In this document: positions 1 through 10,388 of the stretch, piece by piece | Layout of the letters: each line of letters begins with the position of its first letter | How positions within the stretch are numbered: the first letter of the stretch is position 1 | Origin: Iris pallida | Lineage: Eukaryota; Streptophyta; Magnoliopsida; Asparagales; Iridaceae | Direction: 5' to 3' | Assembly (NCBI GenBank): GCA_029216955.1 | Contig: JANAVB010029819.1 | Coordinates: 38,376,354-38,440,353 of the forward strand | DNA length: 64,000 nt | Translations under genes and position numbers: made by a program | Notes under the pieces: generated by a model | The model's input: the letters and a program-made list of their open reading frames with translations, nothing else | Database searches by the model: none | What the model was told of the DNA's origin: nothing

Positions 1-522
1 AGATTATTAAAATCAAAATAAATATCAAAAATATTAAAATGACAGTACACATCACAAAATCAAAACCTTAAAAAAAACTCGACATTGTTAATCAAACAGT
101 CAGACATATTCAAAAAATTTATGAAAAATGTGTGCAGCATAAAGCCGTCACAAAATAATCATCCATCAACAAAATAATCATATATCAAAGAAAGTGCTCT
201 TCATTATCAGATTAATGTTTCTGAAAGAAAACCATAACCACAAGAATCGAAATAGCAAGAGAAGGAAGAATATCGATACCCCGACTGAAGAAACGTTGGC
301 GATGGCGATGAAGTCCTACCCCTCCTCCTTGCTACTGCTTCCTCACTCTCTCTCTCTCTCTAGGTTTTTGGCCTGGGTAGTAACAATTGAAATAGAATAG
401 AGAAAGTGAAAAGAAAAATAAGGAGAAGACTTTATGAAAATCGCTAAGCAGTTATGGAAAGGTTGGAATGCCACTCCTATTTTTCCGCTCAGTTACGGAC
501 GGTTGCGGGAGAAGATTTCTTT
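1..522. other. AT-rich flank without a gene
   Basis: No convincing coding region is seen. The start is A-rich, and a short CT run lies at about 346-361. Small open frames here show no known motif and no codon bias. Confidence 0.5.
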
Positions 523-690
523 CGGAGGTTATGGACGGATCCATTCTTGTTGGCAACAATATTTCACAAAATCGGAGGTTATGGACGGATCCATTCTTGT
601 TGGCAACAATATTTCACATAATCTCTTTAAAGATTTTTTGGACGGTTGTGGGCGGATCCATTCTTGTTGGCAGCAATATCCCACATAATC
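523..690. repeat. three-unit tandem repeat, ~50-bp period
   Basis: The words CGGAGGTTATGGACGGATCC and TTCTTGTTGGCAACAATATT occur at 523 and again at 573, exactly 50 bp apart. A third, diverged unit follows at about 640-690 with an inserted spacer. The open frames across it are a by-product of the repetition. Confidence 0.8.
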
Positions 691-843
691 TCTCTAAATA
701 TAAATTTAAATAATGTAGATGAATATTGGAAGCATTTGGGCGGGAATCCCTCCCATTGTATCTTACTTTCAGTAATAAAGGATTTTTACAAAGTAGTAAA
801 TCTACAATTTACGAAACTGGGAACAACTAGGCAACCATAGAAA

Positions 844-1121
844 TTCTCATAGTTATTGAGTTAAGAGAGGATCATTAGTGGGAGTACTATAAAAAAAATT
901 TGATAGTTCTTGCCGTGCCTAGGACTGCTAAAATTTTGTATGCCTAAACTGTAAATATTGTACAGTCCTGGATATGTAGAGGTTCTCATAGTTAATTGAG
1001 TTAAGAGAGGATCATTAGTGGGAGTACTATAAAAAAAATTTGATAGTTCTTGCCGTGCTAGGACTGCTAAAATTTTGTATGCCTAAACTGTAAATATTGT
1101 ACAGTCCTGGATATGTAGAGG
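844..1121. repeat. tandem duplication, 2 x 139 bp
   Basis: Copy 1 (844-982) and copy 2 (983-1121) abut directly and differ by only two visible single-base indels (TTATTG against TTAATTG, GTGCCTAGG against GTGCTAGG). The near identity indicates a recent duplication. No coding potential is seen. Confidence 0.9.
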
Positions 1122-1271
1122 ACTGTCAAAATTTTGATAGTGCCTGATATGTACAGAATTTTCAAAATTTTAACATTCCAAGACTGCAGGAATAATGATA
1201 TCTGTTAACATTTTGTGTATTGCCCATAGTATTAGCCTAAATGGATTTCAATTAACAAGTTAAAAAAACAA

Positions 1272-2085
1272 AAAAAAAATTCATATAGGAGGAAGAATTT
1301 AAGTAAAATTGTATGTGAAGAAAAATGTTTTAAAAATTTGCAAAATAAGAGATTAATCACCAATCTATTTAGCGTAAAGAGTTTTCACCAAGTGACTTGG
1401 CGATTAGTAGATGAGTTTTAAAATTTTTTCCAAGTGATTTGGCAAAAATTATCCAAATGAAAATTTTGTCAAGTGACTTGGCGATTTGTAGATTAAGCTC
1501 GCCAAGTTTTCGCCAAGTGACGAGCAGCCACCGGTGTTATTTTTTTGACCTGTTTCGTTTGTGTCACTTTTTTCTCATGCTCCTACCATTTCCCTTCCCC
1601 AATGCTCATCATAATCATGACATTACCTCTTGTTCCTCCATGCACAAAATATTTATATTCATGTCCTTCCCGCGGATTTGAAAACACTCCCTTGCCTTCC
1701 GTGTGGCCACGTTGGTTGCCTTTCTAACATTGATTTCTTCTTCTATCATTCTAAAAATCATCACAAGAGAGAGAGAACAATGCTCATGTCAGTGATGAAT
1801 TCGTGTCAATTATCTCCAAATCACATGGCAAAAAGTTTATGTGACTTAGGCAAAAAATTTAAGCTTCTCACCAAATCGCCAAATCACTTGGAGAAATATT
1901 CATTTGGACAATATTTGCCAAGTCACTTGTCAAAAATTTCATAACTCATAAATCGCCAAGTCACTTGATGAAAACTCTTTTACACCAAATAGGTTGGCGA
2001 TTCGTCTCTTGTTCTGCAAATTTTTCAATTTTTTCTTTCACATAAAATTCTACCGAAATTCTTCCTCCTATGTGACAATTTTTGA
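1272..2085. mobile_element. non-autonomous element with ~250-bp inverted repeats
   Basis: The left arm (about 1281-1530) and right arm (about 1800-2076) are imperfect inverted copies. Both outer ends read C-A-Y-ATAGGAGGAAGAATTT going inward, and both arms carry several copies of CAAGTGACTTGGCGA. The ~270-bp centre has no transposase. Long arms and a non-coding centre fit a Mutator-like or foldback element. I could not fix a clear target duplication because the flanks are A/T runs, so superfamily and exact ends are open. The right end lies about 170 bp upstream of the TATA box of the acyltransferase gene. Confidence 0.65.
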
Positions 2086-2252
2086 AAATAAATATAGTCA
2101 ATAACATTTGGGTAGTGTGAACTAGAACACCAAACCCTCAACCTCCCTTATGTAATTTACTCGAACCTTTCTTAGCAATTGTTGAGTAAGTTAAGGGGGA
2201 CTTTGGGACTACTTCTACTTCCTTCCTTCCACTTACTTTCCCTCCCACTCAC

Positions 2253-2289
2253 TATAAATACATGCACTCTACAAACAAACACTATATAG
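2253..2289 (+). promoter_or_regulatory. TATA boxes of the BAHD gene
   Basis: TATAAATA at 2253-2260 lies about 115 bp before the ATG at 2374. A second TATA-like word, CTATATAG, follows at 2282. The first is the better candidate because it leaves a usual plant leader length. A (CA)n microsatellite at about 2300-2325 falls in the predicted 5' leader. Confidence 0.55.
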
Positions 2290-2373
2290 CTCTCACACTC
2301 CACACACACACACACACACACACACTTGAGTCTCATACAAAACATAGCATAGTTGTTTGTTTGTTCACTTCCA

Positions 2374-3757
2374 ATGGCACCACAGCTGAGCTTCTCCGTC
2401 CGGCGCAAGGAGGCGGTGCTGGTGGCTCCTGCCGTCCCGACGCCGCATGAGTTCAAGATGCTCTCCGACATCGATGATCAAGAAGGCCTACGATTCCAGA
2501 TCCCGGTCATCCAGTTCTACCGCAACAATCATACTACTACGGACCACCCTGCCAAGGTCATAAGGGAGGCTCTAGCCAAGGCTCTGGTGTTCTACTATCC
2601 CTTCGCCGGCCGCCTCAGGGAATTAGACCGGAACCGGAAGCTCATGGTGAGTGCACTGGCGAGGGCGTCGTCTTCATCGAGGCTGACGCCGACGTCAGCC
2701 TCGACCAGTTCGGGGAGGAGCTGCAGCCTCCCTTCCCCTGCCTCGAGGAGCTCCTCTACGACGTGGAGGGATCCGGAGGCGTACTCAACTGCCCGCTGCT
2801 CCTCATTCAGGTGACCCGCCTCGCCTGCGGTGGCTTCGTCTTCGCCCTCCGCCTCAACCACACCATGTCCGACGCACCCGGTCTGGTCCTCTTCATGAAC
2901 GCCGTAGCCGAAATCGCCAGACGAGGAGGAGGAGATGGCACAGCCACCGCCGTGTCGCCGAGCATCCCTCCGGTTTGGAGGAGGGAGCTGCTCGACGCTC
3001 GGAATCCCCCCAGCCCCACGTGCGTCCATCGAGAGTACGACGTCGTGCCGGACACGGGGCACCATCGTCCCCCTCGACGACATGGTCCACCGGTCCTTCT
3101 TCTTCGGCCCCACAGAGGTCTCCGCGCTCAGAGGAAGCACCTCCCGGCCCACCTGCGCGGCTGCTCCACGTTCGAACTGCTCACCGCGTGCCTATGGAGG
3201 AGCCGCACCGCTTCCCTGGGCGCCGACCCAAAGGAGGAGGTCCGCATCATCTGCATCGTGAACGCGCGCAACAAGTTCGACCCGCCGCTGCCCCGGGCTA
3301 CTACGGCAACGCGTTCGCCTTCCCCGTGGCCGTGTCGAGGGCCGGTAGGCTGTGCGGCAACCCGCTGGGGTACGCAGTGGACCTCGTGAGGCAGGCGAAG
3401 TCGAGCGTGACGGAGGAGTATATGCGGTCGGTGGCGGACCTGATGGTGGCCAGAGGGAGGCCCCACTTCGCCGTGGTGCGGTCGTACTTGGTGTCGGACG
3501 TGACTCGGGCCGGCTTCGGGGACGTGGACTTCGGATGGGGGAAGGCGGTCTACGGAGGTCCGGCGATGGGCGGCGTGGGTGCCATTCCGGGCGTGGCTAG
3601 CTTCTACATACCGTTCCGCGACGGCATTGTGGTGCCCGTGTGCTTGCCGGGCCCGGCCATGAAGAGGTTCGAGGAAGAGATTGAGAGGTTGATTGAGGAG
3701 GATCCACCAACCACCGAGCAAGACACTGCACCCCCCTTCATGCCATCGGCTCTTTGA
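2374..3757 (+). pseudogene. BAHD acyltransferase (alcohol O-acyltransferase-like), frame disrupted
   Basis: Homology covers a complete BAHD enzyme of about 460 codons, close to the family's usual 430-460. These cytosolic enzymes move an acyl group from acyl-CoA to an alcohol or amine. The N-terminus ([19 protein letters not shown], then [20 protein letters not shown]) resembles the benzyl alcohol O-benzoyltransferase/HSR201-like branch. The catalytic HXXXD motif is HTMSD (2859-2873) and the structural DFGWG motif is present (3527-3541); the stop is TGA at 3755-3757. The frame changes near 2649 (GTGAGTGC where homology wants GTGGAGTGC), 3055, 3130 and 3292. All four are small indels in GC-rich DNA, so either a young pseudogene or consensus errors are possible. 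ATG 2374 is chosen because MAPQ opens the conserved N-terminus. Third positions are strongly GC-rich, unlike the neighbours. The substrate cannot be read from the sequence. Confidence 0.85.
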
Positions 3758-4284
3758 GGACCAACTAGCTAATTATTTGCCTATTAAAAATGCATGCATT
3801 CTTTCTTATACGATCGCATCTTTAATTATGTACCTGTGTGTGTCATGGTTTGAAGATCCAATCTCTAAAATGTATTATTGGCTACCAAATTTTATGTTTA
3901 TAGAATTAATGGCTTATATTATTAGTTTCAACTTGTTCAATGTTAATATTAGTTGGAAGATTTGGTATACATGATTTAGCAACTATGTTCTTTGGCACCA
4001 AAGTGTTAGCAACTCGGTGTGATCCGAAGTGGAATTGATCCATGATTTTAAGGTCTGAACCGAGTCCAATTATTTAGATGATACCATCTCCATCTCCTAT
4101 CCGATTAAGTACTAAGTTTTGGGTATACATGAGTTGTTGCTTTTGTTATATGTCACTTGTTCCGTAGAAGCTAGCATAAAGTAGTAGATAGGAAAACATA
4201 CCGAGGGAAAGGAGAGGAGCACAACACTCATTTGGTCTTTGCTTCTTCAACTAGACTGTGCCATAAACAGAACATAAGTCTGTG
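3758..4284. other. 3' flank of the BAHD gene
   Basis: AT-rich sequence without a coding frame of note. It should contain the 3' UTR and polyadenylation site. It ends in the TTTAG target copy of Copia element A. Confidence 0.5.
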
Positions 4285-4289
4285 TTTAG

Positions 4290-5387
4290 TGTTGGAGTTT
4301 TTGTTTTCTTCCTTTAGAAAACTTTAGTCCCACATTGGAAAAAACAAAGAGATTGTATCTCTATATATTAGCTTTGCTATTATTGGAGACGCACATGTGG
4401 TGTGGAGGTGTACATGGGTTTGCCATGTGGGGTTATTTTTCTAATGGAAAAAAAGCTAAAATCAACAATTAAAGCATTCATGCTTTTTGCTCTTGGGAAA
4501 TTTATTTCCATGGGAGCTAAGTCCCATAGGGGCTTAGCGACTCGGGCTCATGGGCTCATGAGGCGTAATGTGCGCATAGTGCGCTTTAGTTGTGCTCGTT
4601 GTGCAAGCCCAGGTGCGCTGCCCAGGTTGCGCTGGGTTGCGCTGGGTTGCGCGGGTTGCGGGGCGCGCTGGTTGCGCTGCGTGCGCTGTGTGCGCAGTTC
4701 AGTGAGAGTGCAAGGAGCGCAGGGTGTGCGCAGTTGGCGCAACTTGCAGCAGAACGTGCGTTTGCACGTTCTGGGCGGTTACTACATGTTCGAGATAGTT
4801 TTTACCACGTCCCTAACTTTGTGGCAACCGAACAGTTGCTGCAGGGCCTATATAATGCATCCTCCTCTCTCAAGGCTAATTACAGAATAGAAAGAGAAGC
4901 CACCACAGAAAGTTTACAAAGTATTTTTTAACACAAGTAAACAGAGAATTCAGAAGTGTTCTTTAACACAGTTCTGATCTTCCAGTAGCCTTCAAGAGAG
5001 AGAGAGAAAGGCGCCGCACCAACGTTGCTTTTGCACGAGAGTTCGTGTCCATCCGAGGAGTCAGAAGAGCAGGAGTGTTCCAAGTTCTCCGACGAACTTG
5101 CTGGTTCCTGGAAGCTGTTCGTGTAGGGCGAATAAAGCTTTGAGCGACGGTGATTACCCCAGCAGGAGTTCTTCCATCTTTCGCCAGTCACCTTCTTCAT
5201 TGCTGCCAGTAATTCTGATTGTATCTTCTTTTTAGAAGTACTACGATCTGATTGCTGTTGATTACGAAATCTTTTTAGATTCTCGTAATTCAGAATCACC
5301 TTCCTTGAAGTGTTGATTTGAAACATTGTTTTTACAATTGTTTTATTTTTTCAGTTTCCATCGAAAAATTGTGCCCCGGCACTAACA
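4290..5387 (+). repeat. 5' LTR of Copia A (1098 bp)
   Basis: Starts TGTTGG and ends ACTAACA. A TATA box CTATATAAT lies near 4848, just downstream of a GCGC-rich minisatellite (about 4590-4745), which marks that block as upstream promoter (U3) sequence. The first bases after the LTR, ATCTCAAAG, are not the usual tRNA-iMet complement. Confidence 0.93.
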
Positions 5388-5409
5388 ATCTCAAAGCTTT
5401 ATTGCTACG

Positions 5410-6350
5410 ATGGAAAACGTTAATGTTTCACTCTTCAATTCTGACTTTTGCAAGTTAGAAAAGTTTGATGGAGAATATTACCAAGTCTGGAAGAGGAAGG
5501 TATATCTCACCCTTCAACTCAAAGACGAAGATCACGTGCTTCTGGAGGAAGAACCTACCGTTCCAGATACCGGGTCTGCTGCCGCAATCACTGCGGCTAC
5601 TAAACTTCAGGCCAAGTGGAGAAGAGAAAATAGCATTTGCAGGCTGCTTATCCTGAATGCTATGGAGAATTCCCTAGCAGAATCCTACAGTAAGAAGACA
5701 ATTGTCAGAGACATATGGGAGTCTCTGGAGAAACTGTACGAAGAAGACAAGAACATGAGCAAGATATTTGTGGTTGAAAAATATCACAAATGGCTCTTTG
5801 AGGACGAAAAGTCTATGCTGCCGCAAGTGAAGGAGTTCCTGAAACTGCGACAGAAGCTGGAAGATGAGGCGATGCCCCTCCCCGACAAGTTTATTGTTGG
5901 AGGGATTGTCTCAAAGCTCCCCGCTGGGTGGAAAAAGTTCTATGCAAACATGCATAGGAAGAAGCTTGAGATCAGCCTTGAAGATTCTTGCAGGAAATCT
6001 ATGTTGAGGACCAGATGCGGGCTCAACTAAAGGTGGACACACTGTCCAAGCAATTGGCTAACGCCAATCTGGTTCATACCAAGGAACCAATGGGAAAGCA
6101 GGCGGCTTCCCACAGCAAGAAGAAGGATCCTGACAATCTAAAATTCAAGGAAACTTCTATCAAGAAAAAGAAGTCAAAGTCTCAAATGCCTTACTTCAAG
6201 TGTGGCAAGAAGGGCCACTTTAAGAATGAGTGCAAAACAAAGACCAAGCAATCAGAGCAAGGAGAGCCTAGTAAGGTATCTATGATCACTGACATTGTTG
6301 CTATGATTGTGCAGGTTGATGCGGTAAGGACTGACTCTGACTGTGGGTAG
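5410..6350 (+). pseudogene. Copia A gag
   Basis: The ATG at 5410 follows the LTR by 22 bp and opens MENVNVSLFNSDFCKLEKFD, the N-terminal Copia Gag domain (KLEKFDGEYYQVWKRK) with the later NAMENSLAESYS and KYHKWLFEDEKSMLPQ segments. One frame change near 5985-6010 shifts the reading frame. The C-terminal part has a lysine-rich stretch and a zinc knuckle (about 6190-6235) reading YFKCGKKGHFKNEC, so the first cysteine of the CCHC motif is a tyrosine. A TAG at about 6348 ends the frame where the polyprotein should run into protease. Gag would form the particle and bind element RNA. Confidence 0.85.
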
Positions 6351-7719
6351 ACACTGGAGCCTCCTGCCATGTCTGCTCCAGTAAGGAGTGGTTCACCACC
6401 TATACACCTACTTCTGAAGTGGTTATGATGGCAAACCAGGCACAAGCTGAAGTGCTCGGGATCGGGACGGTGGTGGATGCTGACTTCGGGGAAGTCTCTG
6501 ACGCTTCAAGGCGTGAAGCATGTACCTGCTATCGCCAAGAACCTGATCTCAAGAGGCCTACTCTGCAAAGCAGGTCTCAGGATGGACATCAATGCTGGCC
6601 ATGGTGATGTCTATCAAGGAAAATATTTCGGGAAAGTTTTTATACCGAAGGAATGTTCAAAATTTAGCTTGTAAATCAGTCCAATGTAATTAATGTGATT
6701 AATGAAATCACTCCTTCTGCTTATACTCTTGAGTTATGGCATAATAGGCTAGGACATGTTCATTGTAAACGAATAAACAGAATGTCTAGTATAGGAATTA
6801 TCTCCAAGTGTGGGAGTAATGTAGAGAAATGTGAAGTTTGTGCTCACACAAAGATCACAAGAAAACCCTTTCCTCGGGTTAATCGAAGTACAGATCTTCT
6901 GGAGTTGGTAGACTCTGATATCTGTGACTTCAAACAGTTCTCTACAAAGGCCGGGATGAAGTATTTTATAACCTTCATCGATGACTTCTCAAAGTATGCG
7001 TTCGTCTACTTGCTGAAGGCTAAAGACGAAGCATTCGAGAAGTTCAAGGAGTTCAGAGCCGAAGCTGAGCGGCAGACTGGACAACAACTCAAAAGGATAA
7101 GAAGTGATCGAGGTGGGGAGTACAGGTCTCATGAATTCGCATCGTTCTGCAAAGAACATAGAATTGTCAATAAGACTACGGCTCCGTACTCTCCTCAATC
7201 AAATGGAGTAGCAGAGAGGAAGAACAGAACGTTAACAGAAATGATTAACTCAATGTTGTTGCTGGTCTTCCTAAGTGCTACTGGGAAGAAGCTGCATTGA
7301 CGGCCACTTTTATTCTAAATAGAGTGCCTCATGCAACTTCAGACGTTACTCCTCATGAACTCTGGTTAAAGGTCAGACCTAACTTGAATGTCATTCGAGT
7401 GTGGGGGTGTCTGGCATATGTCAAGCTTCCAGATCTGAAGATTCAGAAGCTTGGGACAAGGACTACTAAGACGATCTTCTTGGGGTATGCCGAGAAGAGT
7501 GATGCTCGAAGATTTCTTGATATTGAGTCAAATCATATCATTGAATCTCGCGACGCAGAATATTTTGAAGACAAATTTGCAAGGCACAAGAATATTGTTC
7601 TTGCGGATGTTTCGGAGAACAATGAGGGTGCGCAGGCTTCAATGAAGATGTGGTCCAAGAAGATGTTGTTGAAACAACGGTTAAACCAGATCTCGCTGAG
7701 CCATCAACGAAACGAGTGA
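6340..7719 (+). pseudogene. Copia A protease and integrase
   Basis: The aspartic protease start VDTGASCHVC is readable just after the TAG near 6348 in another frame. A GAG-pre-integrase stretch follows (TLQGVKHVPAIAKNLIS, about 6500-6560). Integrase begins near 6730 with the HHCC zinc finger (WHNRLGHVHC ... CEVCAHTK). Its catalytic core shows SDICDF, RSDRGGEY and SPQSNGVAERKN, which supply the DDE residues. Frame changes occur near 6450-6480, about 7255 and about 7640. The 7297-7719 part carries the conserved HELWLKVRPNL and FLGYAEKSDARRF segments after the core. Integrase would insert the cDNA and leave the 5-bp duplication seen at the ends. Confidence 0.85.
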
Positions 7720-9302
7720 GGAGACCGAAGGACTTCGGAAGTGACTTTGTCACCTATCATGTGGAAGCAGATCCGCTTACCTATGATGAGGCGATGAAGA
7801 CCAGAGACACAGTTTTCTGGAAGGAGGCGATTGACAATGAATTTGATTCTATCACCTCAAATAACACTTGGGTGTTGGTTGATCTTCCTGAAGGAGCGAA
7901 ACCCATCGGATGCAAATGGATCTTCAAGAAGAATATGAAAGCAGACGGAACTATTGACAAGTTCAAGGCTAGGTTGGTAGCCAAGGGTTTTCTCAGAAGC
8001 AGGGGATTGACTATTTTGACACGTATGCTCCAGTAGTCCGGATGACCACCATCAGAATGTTGATTTCTCTCGCATCAATACATAAGATGGTGATACATCA
8101 GATGGATGTGAATACGACTTTCCTAAATGGCGAGCTGACCGAAGAGATTTATATACAACAGCCAGAGGGATTTGTCATCAGGGGTCTTGAAGACAAAGTC
8201 TGCAAGTTGGTGAAATCCTTGTACGGTCTTAAACAGGCTCCCATGATGTGGCATAAGAAATTTGACAAAGTTATAAGGTCAAATGGCTACATGGTCAGCG
8301 ATATGGACAAGTATGTTTACACGAAGTTCGCGGATGGAAGAGGTGTGATCGTTTGTCTGTACGTGGACGACATGCTTATCCTAGGTACAGATATTAGCTG
8401 TGTCACGGAGACAAAGAAATTCATCTCAAGCAAGTTCAGTATGAAGGACTTGGGGGAAGCTGATGTGATCTTAGGGATCAAGATCATCCGGACAGACACT
8501 GGACTACCGCTGTCACAGTCTCATTATTGAGATAATGATCACTCGTTATGGGTATCGAGATCTTCCAGGGATCGATACGCCGTACAGGTGTGATCTGAAG
8601 CTGAAGCCTAATTCAAGAGAAAGCGTCAGGCAGCTGGAGTATAAGCGTAATCGAAAGTTTGATGTATGCTACTACTGCCACAAGGCCTGACATAGCTTTG
8701 CCGTGGGAATGCTGAGTCGTTTCATGAGCAACCCAGGTGCTGAACACTGGAAAGCTGTAAAACGGGTTATGAGATATCTCAAGAAGACTCAGACATATGC
8801 ACTGTACTACAGCGGAGATCCGCCGGTAGTGGAAGGCTTCAGTGATGCCAGCTGGTGCTCAGAGATGGAGAGCGAGAGGTCCACAGGTGGATTCATTTTC
8901 ATAATGGGTGGAGCTGCTATATCGTGGAAGTCGAAGAAGCAGACTATGCTTTCGCGGTCATCCATAGAATCTGAGTTCTTTGCACTTGATACCGTAGCCG
9001 AGGAAGCAGAATGGCTTCGGGAGCTCATGTATGATCTTCCAATGGTTGGGACACAAATACCGGCGATACCGATATACTGCGACAACCAGGCGACTGCGGC
9101 GGTGGCATCAAATGACCTCTTCAACGGAAAAAAAAGGACTGTGCGGTTGAAGTACAGGGCAGTACACGATCTTATCAAGAGAGGTGTTATTACAGTAATT
9201 GATGTTCGGAGTCAGGAGAACCTGGCGGATCCGTTCACTAAGGGCCTCAAGCACCAGCTGGTCGATGACACATCTTGTAAAATAGGCTTGAAGGCATTCT
9301 GA
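7650..9302 (+). pseudogene. Copia A reverse transcriptase and RNase H
   Basis: Reverse transcriptase begins around KTRDTVFWKEAIDNEFDSI and NNTWVLVDLPEGAKPIGCKW. Motif A is MDVNTTFLNG (usual MDVKTAFLNG) and the catalytic box is YVDDMLILG (about 8360-8386). The frame changes near 7995, around 8530 and again to about 8700, where the sequence homologous to B's IEKMLTRYGYHD segment is scrambled. RNase H (8703-9302) is one open frame with SDASWCSEME, SSIESEFFALD and YCDNQATAAVASND, so D-E-D residues are present. It ends KTF-like (GLKAF) with TGA at 9300-9302. Confidence 0.87.
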
Positions 9303-10388
9303 TATTGTATTATTGTATTCCTACCATAAAGTTTTATGCTATTAGTTTAAAGATTTATCTACTAGGCATCTAGCTTTTAGTTCAAGGGAGGACCACTAAT
9401 CGGAAGAATATCAGAAACGGTGGGTACATGTTCTATTGGGCATGGAGAGGTTACGGACCTATAACCACTGTTGTCTACTGTTGTTTTCTGCGGAAAATGG
9501 TTCCTGTGGGAAGGTTGGCTTAATTGCCTTAATGAGTTCTCAAGCAGAGTGAAAGCCTGGTGTGCTTTACATGAGGCACGGTAGAGCAGCACTACAAGGA
9601 GTGAAACTCCATGCTACTGTGGGGTGACTCCACAATAAGGTTCCTATGTGTGGGGTGCTGCCCAGTAATAGGATAAAGCCTCGGCTTTGCAGGCCAAGTC
9701 ACAGCGGCCTAGCACCGCAAATAGCCAGTTAGCCTAATGCTGTATGTTTAAAATAAAGAGGGGTGTAGTCAGCGCTACAAAGAGGAGGAGTTCCTCATGT
9801 TACAGTGGCACGATACCACGATGAGGTACCCGATTAGGGATAAAGCCTCGGCCTTGCAAGCCATGTCGTTGCGGCGTAACACCGCAAGGGAGCCTAAGGC
9901 TTCATGCTGGGTAGTTTGGCACTACAAAGAGGCGGTTGCCTCATGCTACAGTAGTATGACACTACGATGAGGTTCCCTGTAAGGGGTAAGGCCTCGGCTT
10001 TAAGCCATGTCATGGCGGCGTGGCACCGCAAGGGAAGCGCAAAGTGCTTCATGCCATGTCTCTTTATAATGAACTCACCTATAGTGTATGGACAAAGAGA
10101 TATAAGGCCGTCTCTTGAGGGTAAACTTGTAGACGCCCAAAATTATACACTGAAACCAGGCTGGCACAGGACCTTTAATGTGTAGCCAGAAGCACATGTA
10201 ACTACATTATGTGAGTGGAAAGAATTTCAGCTATGATGCAGAATTCAAGGCTTAGTCCATTCTTGTATTATAGTCTGATTTTTGATCCATGCGGAAAGAT
10301 TCAAGTCGTCAGCGACATCTATCCTAATGCATGATGGACAGTTACTGTGGGGAACACTTATACCCATATATAGAGATATGTGGAGGAT
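9303..10388 (+). repeat. Copia A 3' noncoding region with three hairpin-bearing units
   Basis: About 1.1 kb between the RNase H stop and the 3' LTR has no long frame but is conserved in element B. It contains three diverged units about 150-165 bp apart, each with the anchor TAAAGCCTCGGC or a variant (near 9674, 9839, 9986). Unit stems are TGTGG/CCACA (9618-9634), GTGG/CCAC (9805-9819) and GTAG/CTAC (9951-9965). The last two lie inside an outer CCTCAT/ATGAGG stem (9793-9826 and 9939-9972). A second short stem, GCGG/CCGC, follows in each unit. It may be an RNA structure of the element, such as a packaging or 3'-end signal; that role is inference. Confidence 0.75.

Noticed and set aside
2647..2660. 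GTGAGT in the BAHD gene as an intron donor
   Set aside because: The sequence directly after it continues to code for the BAHD protein in another frame, so a one-base loss explains it better.
4402..4931. Open frames of 113-162 codons in the Copia LTR
   Set aside because: They arise from the GCGC-rich minisatellite and are not shared as frames between LTRs.
5985..8036. Programmed frameshifting in Copia A
   Set aside because: Breaks are many and at places where element B stays in frame.
9590..10060. CRISPR-like array
   Set aside because: Units are long and diverged without distinct spacers, and lie inside a plant retrotransposon.
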